In this document: positions 1 to 9,400 of the stretch, piece by piece
Layout: every line of letters begins with the position of its first letter
How positions within the stretch are numbered: position 1 is the stretch's first letter
From: Thalassiosira profunda
Taxonomy: Eukaryota; Bacillariophyta; Thalassiosirophyceae; Thalassiosirales; Thalassiosiraceae
DNA length: 11,692 nucleotides
Direction of reading: 5' to 3'
NCBI GenBank assembly: GCA_036939355.1
Contig: JALLAP010002929.1
Coordinates: 1-11,692 of the forward strand
The notes under the pieces: model-generated
Told to the model about the DNA's origin: nothing
The model's input: the letters and a program-made list of their open reading frames with translations, nothing else
Database searches by the model: none
Program-made: the position numbers and the translations under genes

Positions 1-117
1 GCTTTTGGGCATCCATTGGGTCCACAACAAAGGCTGACATCTGTGTTTGTTCCCTCTCGTCATGCCGTGCCACCCATTTTGTTTGATTTGGCTTTTTTGT
101 TAGTGACTTTGCTCTAG
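1..117 (+). repeat. Partial copy (A) of the ~200-bp repeat unit
   Basis: This stretch matches the first half of the units at 471, 667 and 867. It shares the block gcttttgggcatccattggg, then aaaggctgacatct, then the segment ending in gtgccacccattttgtt and gttagtgacttt. It is cut by the left window edge and diverges after about 117, where the 40-bp array begins. No protein is supported. Confidence 0.85.
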
Positions 118-130
118 CTCAAACTTAGAA

Positions 131-360
131 AAAAGTTCAACTCTGATTTCAGAGTTAGTGATGTCAATTCCGAACAGAGTTAAAATAGTCAGAGTTGGCC
201 CATTTTTCCGCAAGCAGAGTTGAAAAAGCTAGAGTTGGGCTGCCACGAAAAAGCCAAAGTTAAAAAAGTTAGAGTTGGGCTGCCGCCCAAAAGCCAAAGT
301 TACCAGAGTTAGAGTTAGCGAATCGTCCGGCATTCAAAGTAAAGTAAAGCTAGAGTTAGA
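131..360 (+). repeat. Tandem array with 40-bp period (AGAGTT-rich)
   Basis: The hexamer agagtt recurs at 151, 191, 231, 271 and 311, exactly 40 bp apart, and again at 352. A second agagtt/aaagtt recurs between these at about 176, 216, 256, 296 and 336, also 40 bp apart. Units around 231 and 271 are nearly identical (agagttgggctgcc, then agccaaagtt) and the outer units are more diverged. There is no open reading frame with family resemblance. The array sits between copy A and copy B of the 200-bp repeat, so it may be part of a larger composite repeat. Confidence 0.85.
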
Positions 361-470
361 CCAAACGCGTGGTCATGTCACATACACATCGATTGCCCCC
401 CGTTGCCCCCCTCTCATCCCCATCCATTAGACCTCCTTGTCATCGCCCCCCTCTCCAGAGCCCCCGCGCT

Positions 471-968
471 GATTTTGGGCATCCATTGGATCCCCCATAA
501 AGGCTGACATCTGCATCTGCGCGCGTTCCCTCTCGTCATGCCGTGCCACCCATTTTGTTCGATTTGGCTTTTGTTAGTGACTTCACTGGCTTTGGAGCTG
601 CTGAGATGTGAATTCGCTGACCCAGCGCCCAAAGGTGAAGCAATGGCCCGAGTGACATTTGTCACGGCTTTTGGGCATCCATTGGGTCCCCGACAAAGGC
701 TGACATCTGCATCTGCGTGCGTTCCCCATCGTCGCGTTGTGCCACCCATTTTGTTTGATTTGGCTTTTGTTAGTGACTTTGCTCTAGATTTGGAGCTCTG
801 CTGAGGGGCGAATTTATTTTTCTAGCGCCCAAAGGTGAAGCAATGGCCCGAGTGACATTTGCCACGGCTTTTGGGCATCCATTGGGTCCACAACAATGGC
901 TGACATCTCTTTTGTTCCCTTTCGTCGCGTTGTGCCACCCATTTTGTTCGATTTGGCTTCTGTTAGTG
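471..968 (+). repeat. Tandem ~200-bp repeat, copies B, C and partial D
   Basis: Three head-to-tail copies start at 471 (B, 196 bp), 667 (C, 200 bp) and 867 (D, partial, to about 968). Each begins with (g)(c/a)ttttgggcatccattgg, continues through aaaggctgacatct or its close variant and gtgccacccattttgtt. Copies B and C end with agcgcccaaaggtgaagc and gcccgagtgacattt. Copies differ by scattered substitutions and small indels, as expected of old tandem duplicates rather than an assembly error. Short open frames on both strands here simply repeat the same peptide out of the repeat. It could be satellite-like DNA or a piece of a non-autonomous mobile element; no transposase, terminal repeats or target-site duplication are visible. 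Confidence 0.88.
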
Positions 969-1807
969 CAGGGTTTCTTGGCAGCTCTGACACCGTTGGA
1001 TGATGGCTTCGGGTCTCTGGAACCCATCCAACCATAGGCCAATTTCTAATTTGGTGTCTGTCACAGCCAATTCTTTTCTCTCAATTTTTCAATTTTTGGC
1101 CCATCAGGGCAGCCAGGGCCCAATTAAAATTGATGGCTCCTTGCAACACCCATTCAGAGGCATCACTCCTCCATATCACCCAGCAGACAGTATTGGACAG
1201 CTTCTGGCACAGAGTGGCAGTGGGGCAATGGATTTGTATCATGAGGCTACTGATGGTACCAGTATATATAAATAAGAGTATGAAACAACTCTTGAGGGAA
1301 ATGGGTGCGAACGGCTCTCAACAACAAGGAAGAAACATTGATGTCAGCCTTTGTTGTGGTTGTTGACCCATCGGTGACTCAAGAGCTTCGGTGTTGCAAT
1401 CTCTCGGCAATTGAGCTGATCTCAGTAGTTGTGCTGTCCTATGAGTGATACAACAGTCCAAAACAGTAGCTACCCACTGATGGAAATAAGGGATCCTGTA
1501 AGTTGCTGCCCCAAACTCCGCCACCCCATATGAGGCAAGCATACCTCCAAGCGCTGTGTAGGAGAAAAGCAAAGATTCAGACTTCGCATTGTCACAAAGA
1601 GGAAAGGCCGCGTTCTGGGTTAGCGGCTTTGTGGAAAACCGAAGATTAAGAGCTATCTAGTATCATGCAGACGGGGGTTCCTAACAGACTCTTCTCTAAT
1701 AGTAGTCCTTGCAGATCAACATGCGGTGATCAAAGACGAAGCACAGCCATCCTCTCTAATTTTGAGCTGCTCCCCATCCATCTCACACCATCACCCTGTC
1801 CTCCATT
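969..1807. other. Gene-poor stretch, no supportable gene
   Basis: I see no coding region with family resemblance and no RNA gene. A TATA-like tatatataaata lies at 1263-1274, but nothing recognisable follows it. From about 1741 the plus strand becomes strongly C/T-rich, which corresponds to a purine-rich region downstream of the minus-strand gene that ends at 1956. The only structured item is the small inverted repeat fragment at 1340-1370. Confidence 0.6.
1340..1370 (-). repeat. Inverted fragment of the 200-bp repeat
   Basis: Read on the minus strand, this piece gives tgggtc, then aacaa, then ccacaacaaaggctgacatc. The last 20 bases reproduce the ccacaacaaaggctgacatc block of copy A near positions 21-40. 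It is therefore a short inverted relic of the same repeat family, about 370 bp from copy D, with a 5-bp insertion relative to the unit. Confidence 0.6.
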
Positions 1808-1813
1808 TTTATT
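1808..1813 (-). terminator. Possible poly(A) signal AATAAA for the V-ATPase G gene
   Basis: Plus-strand tttatt reads AATAAA on the minus strand, about 143 nt past the stop codon of the V-ATPase subunit G gene. Position and sequence suit a polyadenylation signal, but a hexamer can occur by chance and many protists do not use a strict AATAAA. Confidence 0.35.
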
Positions 1814-1955
1814 CCGGGTCGAAGCAGGAGCCCCCTCATCTAAAATATGGGCCGTCTCCCTCCCCTTCCTCTCCCCCCAGCCAACAAGCGCGTCAAAACA
1901 CCATCCATCCCCACTCCCTCACCCCACAGTATGCTTTGTCATCCTGTGCCAGCGC

Positions 1956-2612
1956 TTACTTTCCGTACAGCTTCTGGGTGGATCGGATCCTCGCCGTGGG
2001 CACCTCCAGGCTGACCTCGCAGCACTTCGACAGGAGGACGTCCACGGCCTTTTGCGCGTTCTTAGTGAATTGTCCCTGCATGCCCTGGATGTCTTTGTTC
2101 GTCTCCGCCTGGAGCTTCGAGGAGGCGTCGCCGCCGGTGCCGCCTTTTTTGTTCACATAGTGTGCGCGAGAAAAATGAGTGATTGCAATTTACATTATAA
2201 CCCCACAAAATTGGCTGCTACGATGCCACTTACCACTTGCGCTGGCAGCCTTGTCGAAGGCGTCTTGCTGCTCCATCCGGTAGGCGGCGATGAGCTCGTC
2301 GGCATCGGTTTGCGCCTGCTTCATTCGGTCCCCGCGAGCTGAGAATAAACGAAATGGAAAGTGAGCCAGCAGCACGAAAAATGGCAACAATTTCCCCCTG
2401 TAGACGTGGGGCACCCGAGCGAGTCGAGGAGGCGTTTGTCACCGACCCACGGCGTAGGCGTGAACGCAGCTACGGTCTCTCCGGAACAGAGTTGCCCGTC
2501 TCCGAAACGCCACCGCCAATCCAATCAACTGACCTATCCTCGCCTCCGCCACAATTTGCGAGGCGCGCGTCTCCGCCGCCATCAGCTCCTGAATGCCCGA
2601 TCCGCTGTTCAT
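1956..2612 (-). CDS. ATP6V1G: V-type H+-ATPase subunit G (three exons, 123 aa)
   Basis: Subunit G pairs with subunit E to form the peripheral stalks that hold the V1 ATPase head to the proton channel on acidic compartments. Exons read on the minus strand: 2612-2534, 2338-2234, 2143-1956. Exon 1 starts MNSGSGIQELMAAE and ends at AEARI, matching the family's N-terminal GIQxLLxAE...EAR block. Exon 2 gives RMKQAQTDADELIAAYR, equivalent to the conserved RLKQAKEEAxAEIExYR stator helix. Exon 3 gives KLQAETNKDIQGMQ and a C-terminal helix ending KLYGK. Both intron phases restore the alignment with no gap between EAR and MKQA. The joined 123 aa agrees with the usual length of about 115-120. The protein is hydrophilic and coiled-coil-like with no signal peptide, as expected. 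Because every exon is short, single-frame searching misses it. It is transcribed away from the neighbouring DOCK gene. The family call is secure; the last splice acceptor is the least certain part. Confidence 0.93.
2144..2233 (-). other. Intron 2 of the V-ATPase G gene
   Basis: The minus-strand donor is GTAAGT, directly after exon sequence GCAAGTG. The acceptor is an AG that ends a run of six A (AAAAAAG). It is 90 bp long and interrupts a codon after its first base. Reading through gives a stop codon (TAA) soon after. The acceptor lacks a pyrimidine tract immediately before it but is the one that joins exon 3 in frame. Confidence 0.75.
2339..2533 (-). other. Intron 1 of the V-ATPase G gene
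   Basis: The minus-strand donor is GTCAGT and the acceptor TTATTCTCAG. It is 195 bp long, the longest intron seen here. It splits a codon after its first base. The spliced product aligns with subunit G without a gap, which supports both ends. Confidence 0.85.
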
Positions 2613-3450
2613 GGTTGTTGTCGTCTAGCACAAGTGTGGGGGACGTGGGATGGGGACGTGTGGAGTTGCACGCGGGGGGCGGGAGGGCAGGGCGGCAGGG
2701 CTTTGTTTGGTTTTTTTTTGCGGTTAGAAATCCGCGCCGGCCTGTTCATCGCTACGTAGGAAATAGTACGGGGATCGGACACTGGCGAAGGGGCAAAACA
2801 GTACTACTTACATTGACCGTACCTACCAAGCTAACTAATTCCCGGAAGCCGGAAGTCAAACTGGATTTTCCCGCGCTCGCTCCCCCCCCGCCCGCCCCAA
2901 CACAACGTCGCACCTGGCACGACGCCACCCTGGCTGCTGGTAGCGCGTGTCAGCGGGCGCAGGAAGCGCTGGAGAGGTTCCGCATCGGCGGCGAAGGCGC
3001 TGGAAAGGCGGCACTGATCTCGTTNGCGGGCGCAGGAAGCGCTGGAGAGGTTCCGCATCGGCGGCGAAGGCGCTGGAAAGGCGGCACTGATCTCGTTTTG
3101 CAATTATCCAGGCGTATCATCGGAGAGTGATGTGCATGTGTGATGTGCGAGGTGAACTGAGGTGAAGTCAGAGACCTACACCACCACCTTGAGAGAGACA
3201 CATCTATGATTGGAGAGGGCTTGAGTGTATGGTGAGTGCGCACCAATGCCGGTGGAGTATTTTTACACGACAAGTTTTGCAATGAGGCCTTGCAAGCACC
3301 AGACATCACCATGCACCAAGACCAAGACATATGGTGTGTTGTTGTCGTGCATCACACGCTGTCTAACGCCGAACCATCCCATCTTATGCACCAATTCTCA
3401 GAGCGACCACTACAAACGATTGCCTGAACATCAAATACAAGATTGTAAAC
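2613..3450. promoter_or_regulatory. Divergent intergenic region, presumed promoters and 5' UTRs
   Basis: This region separates two genes that start outward from it: V-ATPase G (ATG at 2612, minus) and DOCK (ATG at 3451, plus). It holds both promoters by position, though I see no clear TATA box or initiator. A G-rich tract at about 2672-2700, followed by a T run near 2708-2718, is the most biased part. A 72-bp duplication around an N (2953-3097) is probably artefactual, so the true length would be about 765 bp. Open frames across it in different registers show no family resemblance. Confidence 0.5.
2953..3097 (+). repeat. Exact 72-bp direct duplication around a single N (assembly join)
   Basis: Bases 2953-3024 and 3026-3097 are identical over 72 bp and are separated only by the N at 3025. 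Both begin gcgggcgcaggaagcgctgg and end gatctcgtt. The same size and layout recur at 8882 and 10969, which points to unmerged contig ends rather than biology. Confidence 0.95.
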
Positions 3451-6400
3451 ATGCCTTCCTCCTCCGGCGGATCCGACGAGGGCGCCAAAGATGGGGGGCA
3501 CAGCCCCTCGCACTCCTCCCCAGGCAGCTTTCTCAGGAAGAAGCGATCCTTCGGCCTGAAGAAAATCAAGGGGAAGAAGGGAGGGGGGCGGAGGACGAGC
3601 CATTCGAAGGAGGAGACGCCGCCGCAGCCCAAGCTGCGAAAGATCCACGAGAGCGCGTCGCTGTCGCCGCCCGAGCCGCCCCCGCCCCCGCCGCCATCGC
3701 AGGATCCGCCCTCGGCGCGATCGGTGAGAAAGACGGAGGGCGCGCTTTCGCAGAGTGGAGCTTCCCCCGACAAAGAGGCGGACAATGCCTTTCTGAAGGC
3801 GTTGCGGGGATCTGACAGTACGGACAATGTGGATGGGGACGCCAATACTAGTTTTACGAAGAACCCAGCAACTGGGGCTGGCGATGCGGAATTCATGAGA
3901 GTGCTGAAAGGGGATGCAGATTCGACGGCGGTTGATGGCGCTAGCGAGACTGCCGACAAAGGAACAGCAGATGTTGCTGCCGCTGGCAGCCAAAAGGAAG
4001 CCAACAGCGCCTTCCTGGAAGCTCTGCGGGGTTCCACGGGCAATCCCTCCGGCACTCTGAGGAGAAACTCCAAGCAATCCTACCCATCTTCGCCCGAAGC
4101 AAAAACAGGGCTTTCGAATGTCGATGACGATTTCTTGGCCGCCATGCGTGGAACGCAACCAGCGCCAGGAAGTGCAGCGCCGGGAAGTCCGGCCAGCTCG
4201 ACGGACTCTCCCCAACGGAGGAAATCGTCGCGATCGAAAGTGGACATGCCAACGCTGCCGGTGGTGCGAAGTGGCAGCAATCTGAGTGCGGAGGCCGACG
4301 TCGAGCCAAAGGATGAAGTAGCCCACGCGAACGCAGCATTTTTGGGGGCTCTTCATGCCTCCTCGGTCCCACACGATGCTGTGGAAGGAGGGGGCAGCCA
4401 GCCACGATATCCCGATGGGTCGTTTATCATGGACGCGACGCCCAAAATTGGCACGAAGCGATTGGGAGGGCAGTCGGCCCTCGCGGAGAGCAATCGGCAG
4501 TTTTTGATGGCAGCACGAGGATCTGAATTCACCTCTTTTGGCGCAAGCGTATTTCAGAGTTCTGTGACCGAAGGCTTTGATTCCGGCACGCTGGTGCTCA
4601 ACAATCCCAAGTCGGGAGGGGACGCGAAAAACCACCTGGACAGCTCCAACGAAGCATTCATGATGGCCATCCAAACCTCTGCAGAGGATGGGGAAATGGG
4701 TTCTGCGGCTCTTGCTGAGGGAGAGACTGGCGATGCATCAAATGAAGCCGAAGGTGCAGTGGTGGAAGAGGAAGAGGAAGAAGAGGAGGACGAAAACATC
4801 GAAGGGCTGAGAATCCCCCAACGACCATTCACAGAAAAGGTCATGCTCCCGCGGCCCCTGTTTTTTGGCCACAACTTACCACCTCGTGTTGTGGAGGAAG
4901 CCGAACACGCTGCTTTAGCCTACGCATCAGACTTGGCTGCCGATGCAGAGCCCAAAGAGGCAACAGCACCGCCAGCACCTCCAGACGCAGGGGCCAACGC
5001 AGACGCGGAATCAACAGCAGGAGATGATTCGTCAACCGTCTCGAAGTCATCACTAAGATCGATGTCCAGCTTCGCCACCACCGGCGGAGAGAAGTTCGAA
5101 TCCCCCATTGCACCGTGTTGCCGCAACCTCGAGGGCGCGATGGAGGCATTTGGTTTCGGCGTCAATCCCTTTGCGCCAGATGCTCTTCGAGGGGAGGCCA
5201 CGATGAGAGTAGGCGAGCCTGTGGGACCTCACCAATACGTGTCCCTCTACGCTCCAGTGTGGGAAGAGTGGTCACGCACTGCCCGGGCGAAAGCGCGAAG
5301 GAAAGTGGCCAAGTCGAATGGAATGACAGCGGCCACAGCGGACATGCCTCCCACGCCACCAATCCAGGCATCCAAGCCGCCTTCGAGACGAAAGCACAAG
5401 AAAACAGTCAGCATGGACTTCCTCGAATCCCTCGAACAATCGATGGGCAACCTTCCTCCTGGCACGGAAATCGAGCCCTCGCAAACCTACTCGCCGCACT
5501 CCCCCATCAACACCCCCTCGACGGCGAAGTCCTCCCTCACATCAACTGAAATAGCAGACGATGCGCCCGAGCCCGACTTTTCTCAAGATCAATTTTTGCG
5601 ATTTGCCCGTGCCGGCACAGCAGAGGGCACATTTGTCGCCAAACCACCCTCCAATGCATTTGCTGTCCCCGCCGCGATGGATAGTAGCACCTTTGTCCAA
5701 GCTGTCAAAACTAGTGACGCTCAATCTGACGACGATTCTATTGAAGCGGCGGAAGAGCGACAAGCTGTTGGTCTAAACGATAACATCAGCGCTGCGGCAG
5801 CAATGTTGGCTGGGGAAGGACCGGGTGACGACGACGGTGACGAAAACCAAGGAATGGGCGCCTCTCTGTTGCTGGCTGCTGGAGGAGGAGCCAAATCTGC
5901 AAACAAGTATGGACGGCCCTACAGCAACTTCGAGTTGACGAGTGGCTGCACCCCCAAGTTTGGCTGCGACGATCCTTCATTGCCCCATGAGAGTGATCTT
6001 GGCGCGTTCGAGACGAAAGAGGAAGAAAAGCGCAGCGCTGAACGCCGTCGCGAGAGGGGAATGATCGAAGACTTCGCCGTGCCGGGAATCATGCCCCATG
6101 TCGCTTGTCCAACGCATTGCTCGGACGTCGACGACAGCGTCTCTTGGCACTCACGTGCCGCAGAGGGTGACTTGGGACAACGTAATGGAAGCAACACCAT
6201 GCTCATCAGCCTCGACGAAAACGCCTCCCCCCACAATGACAAATCGCCCACTTCGCAAACAAATTCGACGCTGTACGAGACCTCACGGATTGCATGGTGG
6301 AACCTGCCCGATGGCTACGATGAGGCGTCGAATTCATTCAACAAGAATAGCCGGACATCCAGCAGTCGTTCCGCCCCTGTTGCAGAAGTCTTTCCAGCGC

Positions 6401-9400
6401 TGGACGAGCCCATACCCCTGCACGTGCAAACCAATCTTTGGCCTCCCTTGAATCTGCTGCGGGAGAACAACATGTCGAGCACACGGTTGCATCCGGCTAC
6501 ATCGACTGCGAGGTTTTTGCCGCACTTGTCCGACCGCGCACCGAGCGTCCGTCACCTCCAAATTGATACGACGGCAGTGGGATTTCCCAAGCTCGGGGGC
6601 GAGATCGAGCCAATGTTCTGCAAACTGGCCGTGTATCATTTCGAGATGGGTGCAGAGAAGAGCCGCGGAGATTCAGACTCAGCCAGCGCGTCGTCATATG
6701 CCCCGTCCCCGAACTCCGAACGCTGTGGGCGAGTGACGGAATCCCTCTGCTTCGACATTGTTCAGGACCCGGAAGTGATTCAGAACTGCAAGCGCGCCAT
6801 TTGGCCGTATTCGAAGGAGCCCGACCTTAATGGGAAACCCTCTACAGAGGCAGCAGATGGCTCAGCAAAAGACTCTCAATCCGAGGGAACGTCTTGTGGC
6901 ATATTTCCCTTACCGGCCAACCTCAGCATATCGAATCTCTACGCCGTCATTATCGTTCACAAGGTCATAGCCGACAGCTCGGGGTTGCAGCCCTACTACA
7001 AGCCAGGCCGCCATGAAGCCAAGCACGAGATACCAAGTGTGGACAAACTTCGAGATTCAGCCAAGGTGGCCTCTGAACACTACGGCCACTTTATAACCCC
7101 TTTCGCATTCGGTGTCGTGCCGCTGCGGCACATTATTGGCGAAGAGTCCCCCAAAGTGCCGGTCAGCCGGGCTGTTCAAATACCTCTGTTCAAGTACGAT
7201 CCTGATCGAGGCCCCACGTCAATCTTTGACCACATTCTACTCATGCTGCATCCGAGGTAAGCTTCCCCGGCATCTTGCATGTTCTTGTCTGTTCATCCTT
7301 CTTTGCTCAACACTGTTGTTTTCAGAGCGGAACCACGAGGGGGCAAAGCTGCGTCGATGACGCGCGGCCACGCGTTGTTGGTGATGCGCTACTTTGGGTA
7401 TCATGGCCTGCATTCGATACTGAAGAAGAAGAGCTCATTGGCTCGCGAACGCCTGGTGGATTTCACTGGAGAACTCCAAGTAAAGAGCAGCAAGAAAAGA
7501 AAGGACGCTAACAAGTCCAAAGAGAGATGCCCTGCACTGGGCGAAACCTACATTCTTCCTCCCTTCCGGAACGAATACACTGTCGAAACGGCGCCCCATG
7601 GCGGCAGACACGTTGCCAATACCGGAACAGAAAATAATGGCCACGGCGGGCTCTACGCACAGGAGATTGCCACCCTCCCTCTGGAGCGCTCTATACCTGC
7701 CGGGAGCTCTAGCAGAAGCAAGTCCTCTCACAACCGGTCCAGATACGATGGCATGCTGTTGCATAGATCTTTCTGCAATGAGTTGGTTTGCCAGCCAAAG
7801 ATGTTGCTGAAGTGCTCGAAGAAGAACATCGTCGTCAAATTGGAAGCGAGGGAGCTGCAGTGGAACGAGCGCCTAAACACGCTGGTTGCCATCCCTCTGG
7901 ACCCGAGTATCCACAATACTCGACGAGGCCCCTGGCTCGTTCAAGAAGCCTTTTCCTCGTGCGCGATGGGCTCGCCGCAGTTCATTGACGAGTTCAAGCT
8001 GAAGCTGCCTTTGGTCTTGGGTGCTTCGGGGCAAAAGATTGGGCTCATGTTTACCGTTCATCAACTCGTTGCCAAGAGGAGGAGACGGCGCAGCGTGATT
8101 CCCAGACAGACCGATGAACATGAACCCGAGTCTGCATATTCAGTAGAAACCCTGGGAAGCGGAGTCCTTCCGTTGACATTGGAGGGCTACTCAACCTGTT
8201 TGATTGCCAATGGAGACCACGACGTGCCTGTCCAATTTCGCACAGTCCCTGTTGATGAGTTCAAGAGACAAGCGAGCAGCTCTCCTACGCATCAGAAGAG
8301 GTTCAGTTTTGGATCCTGGAGCGGCCAGAGTGACACCGACTTCGTTAGTGTGTCGAAATCTGGCGAAGCCGAGAAGGGGGAGTCGACAGACGAACCCAAT
8401 CTTGACGAAAGTTACCCAGAGGGGACCCTAGCCCTGGTGAGGCTAACGACTTCGCAGAATGATGGCGACACGCGAGACGGCGATGAAATCAGTTCCAAGT
8501 CGTCGCTTGTGACAGAAGAAATCCAACCGTCTGGCAGCGCGGGAGGGTCCTCCTCTGGGAAAGGTATGCGCTCCGTTTCGAGCACAGGCAACCTCAGGCT
8601 TCTAGGATCGCAAAGCGAGTCGTCTACCGTGAAGGATTCCGTCGAGAGTGAAATGATCCTCAAGGTCACTGTGGTTGCCTTCACCTCCGTTCATCCTCAA
8701 AACAAAACCCTGTCGGACTTGTTTCTCACGAAGCCCAAGCCTCCTCGATCATTGATGTCGTCTGACTTCTCCGAGCCGTATTCACCCTGGGGAAAGTACC
8801 GCAGTGAAATTCTCTATCGCCTCAAGCCCGAGCGCATCCCTCCATTCAACTTTGTGGGAGGTGCACTCGCCGAGACGGAGCGAAGACTGCTCGAGCCGGT
8901 CGTCAGCCTGACGAAGAGTTCGAAGTGTCCGCACTCTGATTTGATGGCGCATTNGAAGACTGCTCGAGCCGGTCGTCAGCCTGACGAAGAGTTCGAAGTG
9001 TCCGCACTCTGATTTGATGGCGCATTTGGTCCGAGTTGTAGCCCAGTTGTGGCGCACTGCAGTCTCGGGGGCTGGCGAACCCTCCCTTTTGTGGGCAAGG
9101 TAAATTGATGTCAGATGCATGCCACCTACTTCCCATTTATGACCTCTCACACCCTACTTACTCCTGATGCCGCAAACCTTACCCCACAGCCCTGAATCGC
9201 TCATCCCATTACGCCTGAACGCCTTTGCGACCCTCCTTCATACGGTTAGCTCTGCTGCTCACCACATGGCGAAAGGTGGACTCCGCCAGCTAGACGGACA
9301 TGCCACATGGGACATTGCAGGTGCGTTACCTTGCTTCGTTCTTTTTCTCATTCGTCAACATAACAGAACTCACCCTGCTCACATTCCACAACTAAAGCTC

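Noticed and set aside
131..360. CRISPR-like or telomere-like array
   Set aside because: The period is 40 bp, but there are no identical long repeats separated by unique spacers. The agagtt units are not a tandem telomere hexamer, and the setting is eukaryotic.
414..1042. Several open frames of 64-111 codons on both strands
   Set aside because: They lie in the 200-bp repeat, recode the same repeat peptide in several registers and have no family resemblance.
1263..1274. TATA-box-like tatatataaata
   Set aside because: No gene with a suitable start follows it; A/T runs of this kind are common.
1318..1572. Minus-strand 84-codon frame containing YTALGGMLAS, reminiscent of sodium:solute symporters
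   Set aside because: The likeness is limited to about 10 residues; the following residues and the rest of the frame do not fit, and no neighbouring exons were found.
1665..2342. Plus-strand 225-codon frame
   Set aside because: It runs antisense through exons and introns of the V-ATPase G gene and has biased, unrecognisable composition.
2354..3130. Plus-strand 258-codon frame
   Set aside because: It overlaps V-ATPase G exon 1 antisense and crosses the duplicated N junction; no domain is visible.
3352..4674. Long minus-strand frame of 440 codons
   Set aside because: It is antisense to the DOCK N-terminal exon, Arg/Ser-rich, and the plus strand has DOCK homology in continuity.
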